Positions 35,686-45,784 of a stretch of 64,000 bases of DNA are shown piece by piece (position 1 is the stretch's first letter; the number at the start of each line of letters is the position of its first letter). Origin of the DNA: Odobenus rosmarus divergens. Taxonomy: Eukaryota; Chordata; Mammalia; Carnivora; Odobenidae. Below the pieces are notes generated by a model. The model saw nothing but the letters and a program-made list of their open reading frames with translations, was not told the DNA's origin and did no database searches. Both the position numbers and the translations under genes were made by a program. The DNA lies in NCBI RefSeq assembly GCF_000321225.1, contig NW_004450323.1:529356-593355 (forward strand). Direction: 5' to 3'.

Positions 35686-35931
35686 CTCTCTCTCTCCCTC
35701 TCTCAAAAAAAGAAAAAAAGGGGTGGGGGGAACCTGGGTGGCTCAATCAGTTAAGCATCCAACTCTTGGTTTTGGCTCAGGTCATGGTCTCAGGGTTGTG
35801 AGATTGAGCCTCCATCAGGCTGCACACTGGCATGGAGCCTGCTTAAGATTCTTTCCCTCTCCCTCTGCCCCTCCCCCCTCCATTCATGAGCACATGCAAG
35901 CTCTCTCTTGCTTGCTCTCAAAAAAAAAAAA
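35686..35931 (+). mobile_element. SINEC with an extra SINE tail in front (dimer-like)
   Basis: A complete SINE starts at about 35720 (gggtggggggaacctgggtg) and ends in poly(A) at 35931. Directly before it (35686-35719) is 'ctctctctctccctctctc' plus an A-rich run, which looks like the 3' tail of another SINEC. One TSD pair, aaaattagcaattgcc / aagattagcaatttcc (35670-35685 and 35932-35947), surrounds both parts, so they appear to have arrived as one insertion. Confidence 0.8.
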
Positions 35932-37039
35932 AAGATTAGCAATTTCCAAGAATCTCAGCAAGCTGAAACTGATTGTCACTGTAGCCCCACATGCAAATAT
36001 ACCTAGCAGTTAAGCACTGTTATATGGCCTCTGCCTCAGCCATTTGGGTTCCCATCATCCCCACTGAACAAGAGGGTCCATTAAATTCATCTCTTTTGAG
36101 CTATCCACTGCAAAGCCATTACCACAATATACTCTAGTTTTTTCCAACATAAGATGACAAAATGCTATCATTTTTTTTTTTAATGTTCATCCTTTGAAAC
36201 ATTCTGGGATCTATTTCTACTTAAAGGTAAGTGTTAAGGACAGATCATGAGGGAAAAAAAGCAGCGGAGTCCTGGGGGGGTAACTGCTGGCTGTTCGAGA
36301 GGAAAAGGTAGATTTCTGATAAGGGAGGAGGAGCTGCTTCTGAAAACAAAGGGTTTTCAGGTGGTTTTAGGGATTCAGGTTTCTTAGGCTCATCTGAACA
36401 CTCTCAAATGTCCCCATTCCCATTCTAGTTCTCAGGTCCCCTTCCTTACCAACCAACACCTCAACTGTAAGACAGTTGGTGAAGTAGTGAATTCTAATTA
36501 CATTGCACTTGTGCAGCCCACAGGACAAATTTGGGGTCTGATTCCCAGATGCATCAGTCCTAAGTTTATATGCTATAAGAAATAGAAGATTCTTTCTGAG
36601 CTATCAGTAAAGATCTCTGGTTCTCTAAACATGGAGCTGAGAGTTGAAAACACTGAGCTTTTTATTTTCTTTCTATAACTCTCCGGTGAAGTCAGAAGCA
36701 GCCAGCAAACCCTAGAATCCTTGTCATCATCACTTCTAAGCTAGTCACAATAGACAGTCATCTTCCTGAAGTCCTGCCTTTAAGAAACAATTTATCCCAG
36801 GCCACTACAAGTTACAGATTCTGAGTATTTCATTTTCCTTTGTCATTTGAGGTTATTTCATGGTCAAGCACCATCTAGTCAATAACAGATTCCATCCTTG
36901 AGGTTTTGTTTTCTAGGATCACAACTGATACTATGTATTATATCTAAACTAGTCAGAAAACAAAACTCGCTTTAGATTTACCAAACAGAAAAAAGGTTTA
37001 GTGAAGGGAGTTTGTTATAAAGGTATTTGGGGGGGGGGG

Positions 37040-37222
37040 GCGGTGCCTGGGTGGCTCAGTCAGTTGAGCATCCTAAATCTTGATTTCAGCTTACGTCATG
37101 ATCTTGGGATTCTGAGATCAAGCCCCACCATTGGGCTCCACACTCAGCACAGAGTCTGCTTGTCTCTCTCCCTCTGCTTGTGCTCTCTCTAAAACAAATA
37201 GAAAACTTAAAAAAAAAAAAAA
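37040..37222 (+). mobile_element. SINEC, left arm of inverted pair
   Basis: Follows a G homopolymer (37029-37040). Head gcggtgcctgggtggctcag, short CT arm and poly(A) tail running into the next SINE. The TSD ataaaggtatttgg / ttaaagggtatttgag (37017-37030 and about 37420-37435) encloses both SINEs, so the second went into the tail of this one. Confidence 0.88.
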
Positions 37223-37408
37223 GATTTTATGTATTAATTTGACAGAGAGAGAGAGCGTGAGAGCAGGAACACAAGCAGGGGGAGTGGGAGAGAGAGAAGC
37301 AGGCCGTCCACTGAGCAGGGAGCCTGATGTGGGACTCGATCCCGGGACCCTGGGATCATGACCTGAGCCGAAGGCAGACGCTTAACGACTGAGCCACCCA
37401 GGCGCCCC
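37223..37408 (-). mobile_element. SINEC, right arm of inverted pair
   Basis: Minus copy: 'agattttatgtattaatttg' tail on the plus strand, arm with 'gagcaggaacacaagcaggg', 'gactcgatcccgggaccctg', head 'ctgagccacccaggcgcccc'. It is joined tail-to-tail with the preceding SINE through the poly(A) tract. Confidence 0.93.
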
Positions 37409-37661
37409 AAAACCTTTTTTTAAAGGGTATTTGAGGGGATGGAAGAGCAAAAAGGAGAAAGGAGTTACTTAAAGATCAGGACGCTCCTATTGCTTCTAAA
37501 CCAAAATCTGGTATGAACTTCAGAGGTACTGATGTACTGCCACTGCAGTTGAAGTTGCACAACCACAGCTCAACAGGAATCCAGCAGCCTGCCGTACTGC
37601 GGAGAGCCACACTCTCCAGGCGGCTGCAGCTGTTGCCTGAACACCACCAGAAGCAGGGAAT

Positions 37662-37790
37662 TAAGAGGAGGAGGAGGAGGAGGAGGGGAGGGGGGAAGAG
37701 GAGGGAGGGGAGGGGAAGGGAGGGGGAAGACAGGGAGGAGGAGATGGGGAGTGGAAGGAGGGGGAGGTGGGAGGAGGGGGAGGATTTCCC
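37662..37790 (+). repeat. Polypurine (GGA/GGGGA)n tract
   Basis: About 125 bases almost exclusively G and A on the plus strand, beginning with at least six GGA units and passing to GGGG-containing units. Many runs of three or more G lie close together, so G-quadruplex or triplex (H-DNA) structures are possible. ORFs on both strands here (37476-37845) are low-complexity artefacts. Confidence 0.93.
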
Positions 37791-37900
37791 CTTCTTCCCA
37801 ACTTCCAGTTTTTCATTCATACCTCCCATTCCAAGACCCAACTAAAAGCTAGCCTGCAAAGGAGTCTTAGAAGTAGAGGTATGCTGTTTTCAGACTTCTA

Positions 37901-38796
37901 CATCATAGCCCATGCCCATCCGAGGGCAAGAGAGTTGGAAATTGAGCTGTTCAACAGGAGAGTAATGACCAATAGCACAGGAATTCTACTCATATATGTT
38001 AGCTCATATCCTTCCCATGACCATACCCATGATGGACATGCTATAAAGGCCTATCTTCAACATTCTGACAGTCCTCTTTGCCTGGAGAAAGGCAGGATGG
38101 AAGTTAAGAGAAACGTTGAGCAAGTAGTATGAAAGTGTAAGATATTCTGGTATTTTTCAGGTAATGAAATTTCTATTTAAATGCATGCCTGTAAATAACC
38201 AGGAAAAACTTTATCAATATCATCAGTGCAATGTCTTAAATAAGCACCTTTGGTGATAATGAATATTTCCTGGATATCCACTGAAGCATATTCCTCTATT
38301 AAGTGATGTTTTGTGACAGAGAAATAAAACAAAATGGTTACTATAGATTAACTTTTATGAAGCATAAGCCTATGCTTCCCAATTCTGGTCATTAATGCCT
38401 GTCAGTCAGGCATCCCATATCCTAAGTGATTTGGCTAAAACAACATCTGACAAAATTCATGTCACTTTTTCTGTGTGTGTCCAAAGATGAATAATACCTT
38501 AATCAATCAATTATATAAATTCTTCCTTTCTTTACAGACATGAAAATATGATTTCTGTGCTGTGATACAGAGAGTAGATAACTTTATAGTTTAACAGGAA
38601 ATCATAGATCTCTGACTCAGAGTTGCCAGAATTTGCAATCAGTTAGACTTTAGAGATATAAAAATAGTCCAGTTCACTATATTAAAAGCATATGCTGTTC
38701 TGATCAGATGAGATCAAATGGGCACAAAATCTTTACTCAAATATCATATACAGTTCAATTTGTCAAAAATCCATTTAGAGTTCAAAAGCAAAAAAA
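37901..38796. other. No feature recognised
   Basis: Unclassified AT-rich DNA; the 121-codon plus ORF starting at 37767 runs in from the polypurine tract and has no domain. Confidence 0.45.
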
Positions 38797-38888
38797 TTTC
38801 TTTTTTTTTTAATTTAAATTCAATTAGCCAATGATGTACAATTAGTACATCATTAATTTCTGATGTAATGTTCAGTGATTCATTAATT
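38797..38888 (-). mobile_element. Very short L1 3' end
   Basis: Poly(T) then 'aatttaaattcaattagcca', 'gtacatcattaatttctgat' and 'gtaatgttcagtgattcatt': the final ~90 bp of a carnivore L1 in antisense. The flanks gcaaaaaaattt / gcaaaaatttt suggest a TSD. It contains a 10-bp-arm palindrome (38830-38854). Confidence 0.75.
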
Positions 38889-38914
38889 GCAAAAATTTTT
38901 TACTAAAAAATTCC

Positions 38915-39094
38915 AGGGGCACCTGGGTGGCTCAGTCAGTTAAGTGACCGACTCTTGGTTTCAGCTCAGGTCATGATCTTGCAGTTGTGGAATCAAGCCC
39001 CACATCAGGCTCTGTGCCCAGCAAAGAATCTGCTTCAGGTTCTCTCTCCCTCTCCTTCGCACTCACTCTCTCTCTCAAGTAAATAAAATCTTTT
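38915..39094 (+). mobile_element. SINEC
   Basis: Head aggggcacctgggtggctca, 'gtggaatcaagccccacatc', CT arm and tail 'aagtaaataaaatcttttaa'. The TSD is aaaaaattcc / aaaaagaattcc. Confidence 0.92.
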
Positions 39095-39106
39095 AAAAAA
39101 GAATTC

Positions 39107-39454
39107 CGGCATCCGAAGCTAAAAACTATTTCTTTCCCTTTCCCACACTATGAGTCAAATTTTTTATAAAATCCCTCTTACTTCAATCATAGATATGTAT
39201 TAAGTGTCCACTGTGTACCTGGCTCAGATCCAAGTACTTCAACTACATCATTAAATAAAACCAACAATGTTCCCTGAACTCTGCCCTTGTGGGATCTATA
39301 TTCCAACACAAAGAGAGACATCAAAAATGCATAATAAAGAAATATATGGTATATTAGAAGACTGCAAGTAATGGAGGGGGGAAAAAAACCCAGAAAAGAG
39401 AGATTAGGAATATTAAATTTTAAAGTTTAGAACTTTAACTAGAATAGGGCAAAG
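39107..39454. other. Possible decayed L2/MIR-like piece
   Basis: 'gtattaagtgtccactgtgt' followed by 'acctggctcagatccaagta' and 'ctctgcccttgtgggatcta' resembles the 'actatgtgccaggcact...ctgccctcaaggagct' theme of ancient mammal-wide repeats. Family uncertain. Confidence 0.4.
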
Positions 39455-40310
39455 AAGTCTCAAGAAAAAATTTTAAAATATTTTAACCAAATGAAAATGA
39501 AAATATAACTTCTCCAAATTTGTGGGATGCAGTGAAAGCAGTGCTTAGAGGGAACTGATAACATTGGATACATATATTAGGAAAGAAGGCTCTAAAATCA
39601 CTCATCTAAGTTTCCACCTTAGGAAACTCGATAAAAAGAACAATTTAATCTTAAACCAGCAGAAGAAATAATAAAAATTAGAGCAGAAATCAATGAATTA
39701 AAAACAGGAAAACAACAGAGAAAAATCAATAAAACCAAAAGCTGATTCTTCCAAAAAAAAATCAATAAAAATAATAAGCCTGTAGGCAGACTAACCAAGA
39801 AAAGAAAGAAAGAGAGAAAGAAAGAAAAGAAAAGATAGATGCAAATTGCCAGTATCAGAAATTAAAGAGGGGTCATCACTACAGATTCCAAGACATTAAA
39901 AAGATAATATGCACTTTAAATACATACAATTATGTTTGTTAATTATTTTGCAATAAAACCTTTTAAAAAGGAATATATAATATTATAAAGAAATACAGTG
40001 AACAACTCTATGCCACAAATTTAATAACTTAGATGAAGCAAACCGATTCCTTTAAATCGGTTTACAATTTCAAAATTCACACAAGGAGAAACAGACTATC
40101 TGAATAGGTCTATATTTGTTAAAGAAATTGAATCAATAATTAATAACCTTCCAAAAAAAGAAAATATGAGGTCCAGATGATCTGATAAATTCTACCAAAT
40201 ATTTCAGGAAAAAATGATACAAATCCTTCATAGTCTCTTCCAGAAGACAGAAGCAAAGAGAATATTCCTTAATTCATTCTATAAGGTTAGCATTATCCTA
40301 ACAGTAAACT
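39455..40310 (+). mobile_element. Old L1 ORF2 fragment
   Basis: 'atttgtgggatgcagtgaaa', 'gcagtgcttagagggaactg', 'gaagaaataataaaaattag', 'agcagaaatcaatgaattaa' and 'ataaaaccaaaagctgattc' are the ORF2 linker after the endonuclease. Then come the 'tatgccacaaatttaataac' and 'gataaattctaccaaatatt' RT-entry segments. Frames are destroyed. A purine-rich (AAGA)n lies at 39799-39836, and two hairpins are near the right end. Confidence 0.82.
39799..39836 (+). repeat. (AAGA)n purine repeat
   Basis: AAGAAAGA-type units with GA variants inside an old L1 ORF2 fragment; a local expansion. Confidence 0.85.
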
Positions 40311-41458
40311 AAACCGTTAGGATTTAGTTTGCTACTCCTCCAAGGAGATTTTTATTTTGAAAATAAAGATTAGATCTCTATGAGTGTGACTATCGTTGGA
40401 TGTCTCTGGATGCTCTTAATCATGTCACAGAGGTGATCCTGGGCAAAAGGCTGATCTTTGAGCTAAGGGTCAGGAAAATAGGAAGACTCTTCGGTAATAC
40501 AGGACAAAGCTAATGAAACTAGTTTCTTGACTTTTCATTTGTTTAGAAGGTGTGAAAATCCTTGGTGCATTCTTGATAACATTAGAGGTATTGAGCCTGC
40601 ATTTCAGCAAAGCCAAAACCTAACCATAGGCTGTCTAAACTGGCCTTGCTCTGACCTTCAGCCCAACATACGCCCCACCTCTCATCTTGGACCTCCATAT
40701 CCCGGGAACTACCTGTGTGTAGTCTGGTCTGCTCCCTCTCTCCTAGTCCTCCTTCCATGGTTTCCCTTCAGTTCTCTTAGTCCTGGCTCTTCTCTTCCTC
40801 CTTAACTTCTGCTGCCACCCACAGTCCTGGCAGAGAGCTCACCAACCAGAGGTATTGTCTTTCCCATATCAAACATCCAGATATCTGGATATCATACCAT
40901 GGACTGATTTTTTAATTTTCCTTCCAAGAGTTGGCCTGTAATTCAGACAAATTCTCTGTATTGTCTGGTTCAGCTCTGGGTATTGTCAAATTATTTATAA
41001 AAACAGACATAGGGTGAAGGAATCCAGTGGGTTTAAAGAGATCACCCTAAATTTGACTTTGAAGTCAGTTTTACTGAGATAAGAAACATGTGCAAAATCT
41101 GTATCTCCATACTAAAATGCCTTTTGTTCAGAAATCCAGGCTTTGAGGGGGTGAGGTCAGGGAAGAGTTGGGGAATTGCTTCTCCTTTATAATATGCTAA
41201 GAACTTCAACCCAGAGAGGGGTAGGAGGATAAACTTCCTCTTTAAAAGCCATTAAGCATATCCCTGGAAAAAGCAAAAACTTAGACTAAATGAGACAATG
41301 CAATAGAATTCCACAGTTTTTGTTGACCTGGGAAAACACTGATTCTGAATATAAGCAATGGATCATGTCGTTTCCATTTGACTTTTTCAAAGATGTTGCC
41401 ACCATATTTAAAAACTGAAAATGAGACTTTAGAAAATGCTCATCTGGGAATCACATAT
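40311..41458. other. No gene or repeat recognised
   Basis: About 1.1 kb of unclassified DNA, CT-rich at 40690-40830. It contains a perfect 16-bp palindrome atccagatatctggat (40875-40890). The 92-codon ORF at 40527-40805 (plus) has no motif I recognise. Confidence 0.45.
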
Positions 41459-41473
41459 AAGAAGTCATTCACA

Positions 41474-41669
41474 GGGGCACCTGGGTGGCTCAGTCGTTAA
41501 GCGTCTGCCTTCGGCTCAGGTCATGATCCCAGGGTCCTGGGATCGAGCCCCGCATCGGGCTCCCTGCCCAGCGGGAAGCCTGCTTCTCCCTCTCCCTCTG
41601 CCTGCCTCTCTGCCTACTTGTGCTCTCTGTCAAATAAATAAACAAAATCTTAAAAAAAAATAAAAAAAA
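41474..41669 (+). mobile_element. SINEC, near-consensus copy
   Basis: 'ggggcacctgggtggctcag', 'gcgtctgccttcggctcagg', 'gggatcgagccccgcatcgg', 'gcgggaagcctgcttctccc' and a full arm and tail. Perfect 15-bp TSD aagaagtcattcaca (41459-41473 and 41670-41684). It is probably one of the youngest insertions here. Confidence 0.97.
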
Positions 41670-41684
41670 AAGAAGTCATTCACA

Positions 41685-42544
41685 AATTGAGAACAAATAA
41701 TCCTAAGAAATTTATGTAAGCTTTGCAAACATCAGATTAATTCAATTCCTTGATATTTATTAAAAAAATTTTTTATCCCTATTCTCCTTCCAAAAATCAA
41801 TGTATCACACATGCCTACAAACAACAAACCCACAAAACACTGAAACAATTCTTGATATGAATCTTACAGGGATTTTTGGATTTACTGGAGCTGACTGCAG
41901 ATTATAATTACCATGGCCATTTGCAATCTCCATAAACTTCTTAATTTTATGCTTAAAATACTTGGCAATTTTACACAAAAAATAAGTATCTAAATCCAGA
42001 GACAAATATGGCCCTTCTGCTATATCCAGCCACTACTCCTTGTGTAATTTACATTTTCAAACATGTTTGTAAAACACAAAAACAGAATAACAAACTTCAC
42101 AGTGAAATAGTGATCTTGCAAGTGGCTTAAAAGTTCTATGCTATATCTGTTCTATTGGGGTGATTTATTCTGGAAATATCATCAAAGGTCTTTTAAATTT
42201 TGTATAAGCAGAAACACTTAAGAAAAATATTTATGGTACCAACACTCAGAACATTTTTTCCAACCAGAGCTTCTAGGGAAGAGGTTCTAATTTAGTTTGA
42301 GAGCAATTATTTATCTTTAAAATCTCTGAGGGAACTAAATATTGCCTTTTGTAGGCAGATAATGCTTTTAGATTATTTTATCCTTAACATTACACAAGCT
42401 AAATCCAAAACATTTGGCATTTGAGTTTCAGGTGATGATAGCTGATATGCACCATTTCAAGTATGATTCAGTATAAATAATGATCATCATGCCCAGAATT
42501 TGGAGGCAACTGCAAAGTCCCTAAAGTACATGGGTCTCTTTATA
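41685..42544. other. Unique DNA with a weak minus-strand exon candidate
   Basis: No repeat is recognised. On the minus strand 41868-41951 is open, sits between an acceptor-like ...tattttaag and a donor-like cct/gtaaga, and would encode about 28 residues including MEIANGHGNYNLQSAP. The acceptor is poor, so this is only a possibility. Confidence 0.3.
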
Positions 42545-42840
42545 TCTTTTTTTTAAATTTTGTTACTTTTCTATTGTGTTAAGAAAAAAACACTCATGAA
42601 TTTACCCTCTTAACAATTTTTAAGTGCACATTACAGTATTAACTATACTTACAATGTTGTACAGCAGGTCTCTAGAACTGACCTGTATGACTGAAACTCT
42701 GTACCATTGAAAAACTCCCTATTTTCCCTTCCCCCTAGTCCCTGGCAACCACATTCAACTTTCTGTTTCTAGGAGTTTGATCACTTTAAGTACCTCATAT
42801 AAGTGGACATAGGTCTCTTTGTAATCTTATCCTCTATCAT
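42545..42840 (-). mobile_element. Old L1 3' end, antisense
   Basis: 'acccttttaacaatttt'-like start, then 'aagtgcacattacagtatta', 'atgactgaaactctgtacca', 'ccctagtccctggcaaccac', 'tttctgtttctaggagtttg' and 'gtacctcatataagtggaca' correspond to the 3' UTR of an L1MB-like element. Confidence 0.82.
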
Positions 42841-43864
42841 GAAAAGTAACATTGAACATGTTGTTCACTATGGTATACTTTTAACATCCAGTTGTAATGG
42901 GTATGATGGACTGGTTTGCTCAACTGTATTTCTTGTGAGTTGTGTCTTATTGAGCTATAGACAGTGGAAAACTAAGAGCAAGATTTCTCACAGCTAAGTT
43001 CTGGAAGTGGTTCTGCCACTTAGATCCATTATGTAAGATTTGAAAGCAGAAGCGAGACAGACAGAGGACATGTTCCTGGTGCTTTGGAGGTTGCTTCTAG
43101 CAAGCAAAGATATGAAGATGTATGGTTTTCCACAATGGCATAGCAATGTCCAGTCATGTTCTTTTTGGGTATTGAAAGACAGTTGTTCTAGTGCTGGTAG
43201 CAAATGGAATCCATGTTCCAGCATCCAGCTGCCAACTTTGTTGTGGTCAAGAGGCATTTGAAGAAATAGGTACAGAAGCTTCCTGATTCTGGACTGCAAC
43301 TACAGCAGATTGCTCTTGAACTCACCAGTTCTAATGGCCCCTCCCAATCCTCCAACTTCCTGACTGAAGTAGAGGACAGCTGCTTCAATGGCAGGTCAGT
43401 TACCTATTTTATTCCAGGAGTCTTTCAGAGAGACTCAGTCTACTGTACATTCCTTCAACCTTTGCCATAATTTTTTAAGCATCTAATTCTCTGTAGCAAA
43501 CTTTTCACTTTAAGTAGCCAAAGTGTTCCTCTTTCCTCCAACTGACTCTTGGCTGATTCACCAGTTGAAAAGATAATAGTGTGTTTTAACGAGATTCAGC
43601 TTCAATGACCCTCCCTCTGGCCTCACTTTATTAGATGACTTTGGCTTTAATTAATGCCAAGCAGAAATGGAAATCAATGATCAGTCATTTTAATGCTAGT
43701 CTCTCCAATTACTCTGACTACATTACTGCAGGAAAATGATAAACTGGCATTTCAGTATTTATTAATTATAGTTCTGAAATATTATACTAATATCAGTATT
43801 TTATTTTTAAAGTATTCAGAGTTCATATTTTTTAAAAACCAATGAAACTAAAAATGTAATATAT
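42841..43864. other. Unclassified
   Basis: No confident repeat or gene. Open frames on both strands at 42994-43388 (66-101 codons) overlap each other in a GC-poor stretch. The piece resembles old LTR internal DNA in style, but I cannot assign it. Confidence 0.35.
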
Positions 43865-44941
43865 TTTAAATAGAACCCTAACCTAAGGAGGAACATAGAC
43901 ACCCAAGTCCAAGAAACACACAGAGTTCCAATTCCAAACAAGAAGAATCCAAGGAGGTCCACACCATGGCACATAATAATTAAAATGTCAAAGGTTAAAG
44001 ATAATGAGAGAATCCTGAAAGCAGCAAGAAAGAAACAAAAAGATACTTACAAGGGAAAACCTACAGGACCATCAGCTGATTTTTCAGCAGAAACTATGCA
44101 GGGCAGAAAGGAGTGGCATGATATATTTAAAGTACTAAAAGGAAAAGACCTACAATAAAGAATACCTAGCAAAGTTATCATTCAGATTTAAAGCAGAGAT
44201 AAAGAATTACCCAGACAAACAAAAGATAAAGGAGTTCATCACCATTAAACCAGCACTACAAGAAATGTTGAAGGGATTTCTTTAAGTGGAAAAGAAATGA
44301 CCATAATTAGACATAATAAAAATATAAATAAAAAGACACAAAATATGACAACATCTACATAAAATGTGGAAAAGGGAGTCAAAAGGGAAGAGAAGAGAAA
44401 AAAGGGAAAATAAACCTTTTATCTTTCACTGTTTTTTTTTTCTTTTTTTCTTTTTAGGAATGTGTTTCAACTTAAATGACCATCAAATCAATATAGAATA
44501 TAGACTGCTATTACTTAGGATGTTATATATGAACCTCATGGTAACCACAAACCCAAAACCTATGATAGATACACAAAAAAATAAAGCCAACCAAAACACT
44601 AGAGATACTCTTAAATCACTAAGAAAGAGCAAGAGAAGAAGAAAGAAACAAAGAACTACAAAAAAAAGCAGAAAACAAAATTTTTAAATGGCAATAAGTA
44701 CATACCTATCAATAATTACTTTGAATGTAAATGGCCTAAATGTTCCAATCAAAAGACAGAGTGGCAGAATGGATTAAAAAATAATAATAAGACCCCTCTC
44801 TATGCTGCCTGCAATAGACTCATGTCAGACCTAAAGAAGCATACAGACTGGAAGTGAAGGGATGGAAACACATTTACCATGCAAATGGAAGTGAAAGAAA
44901 AAAAAAAAAGCCAGGGTAACAATCAGACAAAATAGACTTTA

Positions 44942-45148
44942 TTTATTTATTTTTTTTTTTAAAGATTTTATTTATTTATTTGAGAGAGAGAGAATGAGAG
45001 CCAGAGAGCACGAGAGGGAAGAGGGTCAGAGGGAGAAGCAGACTCACTGCCGAGCAGGGAGCCCGATGCGGGACTCGATCCCGGGACTCCAGGGTCATGA
45101 CCTGAGCTGAAGGCAGTTGCTTAACCGACTGAGCCACCCAGGCGCCCC
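44942..45148 (-). mobile_element. SINEC inside L1 endonuclease region
   Basis: Minus copy with poly(T)/AAAGATTTTATTTATTTATT, 'gagagcacgagagggaagag', 'gactcgatcccgggactcca' and head 'ctgagccacccaggcgcccc'. Perfect 14-bp TSD caaaatagacttta (44928-44941 and 45149-45162). A different SINE occupies the homologous L1 position at 63020-63129. Confidence 0.96.
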
Positions 45149-45684
45149 CAAAATAGACTTTAAAACAAAGACTGTAACAAGAGACAATGAAGGGCATTAT
45201 ATAATGATAGAGGGCTCAATCCAACAAGAGGATATAACAATTGTAAATATCTATGCACCCAACATTAAGCACCTAAATACATAAGCAAATATTAATGGAC
45301 ATAAAGAGAGAAATAAATGGTAATACAATAATAGTAGGGGAATTTAACACTCCACTTACATCAATAGATAGGTCATCAAGACAGAAAATCAATAAGGAAA
45401 CAGTCTTTCAATGACATATTGGACCAGATAAACATAACTGATATATTCAGACCCTGAATAACAAAAGAAATCCTGAGAAAGAACAAAGCTGGAGGTATCA
45501 CAATTCCATATTTCAAGATATACCTCAAAATTATAGTTATCAAAATAGTATGATACTGACACAAAAATGAACACATAGATCAGTGGAACAGAGTAGAGAC
45601 CCAAGAAATAAACCAACAAATATATGGTCAATTAAGCTATGACACTGGAGGCAAGAATATACAATGGGGAAAAGACAGTCTTTT

Positions 45685-45784
45685 CTTTTTTTATTATTAT
45701 GTTCAGTTAGCCAACATATAGTACATCATCAGTTTTTGATGTAGTGTTCAACAATTCATTACTTGCATATTAACACCCAGTGCT
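45685..45784 (-). mobile_element. Very short L1 3' end inside L1
   Basis: 'tattattatgttcagttagc', 'caacatatagtacatcatca', 'gtttttgatgtagtgttcaa', 'taacacccagtgct': the last ~100 bp of a carnivore L1 in antisense. TSD (a/c)aagacagtcttt(t/c) at about 45671-45684 and 45785-45798. Confidence 0.88.

Larger units (their letters stand above)
33481..36960 (-). mobile_element. Decayed ERVL-class internal region
   Basis: Read on the minus strand, blocks such as 'ggctcaaggctctgcggttt', 'ccctggtgaaaaccagtgct', 'actgggtattacctgatcca' and 'agtggaagcagggtacatga' match ERVL/MaLR internal sequence as I remember it. The pieces near 34880-35060 and 36360-36560 do too. No intact gag or pol frame remains; the 119-codon ORF at 34483-34842 is the longest piece. 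A MER5-type element and two SINEs have been inserted. The class assignment is moderate, the subfamily unknown. Confidence 0.5.
36961..37900 (-). repeat. LTR-like repeat, right copy
   Basis: 'tcagaaaacaaaactcgctt', 'gtgaagggagtttgttataa', then after the SINE pair 'ccgtactgcggagagccaca', 'ctgttgcctgaacaccacca', the polypurine tract and 'agcctgcaaaggagtcttag'. The order parallels the left copy (32880-33480). I infer the two LTRs of one minus-oriented provirus, though both could be independent copies of one repeat. Confidence 0.42.

Noticed and set aside
37476..37845. ORFs of 110-121 codons on both strands
   Set aside because: Generated by the GGA/GGGGA polypurine tract (Arg/Gly-Glu or Ser/Pro/Leu runs); low complexity.
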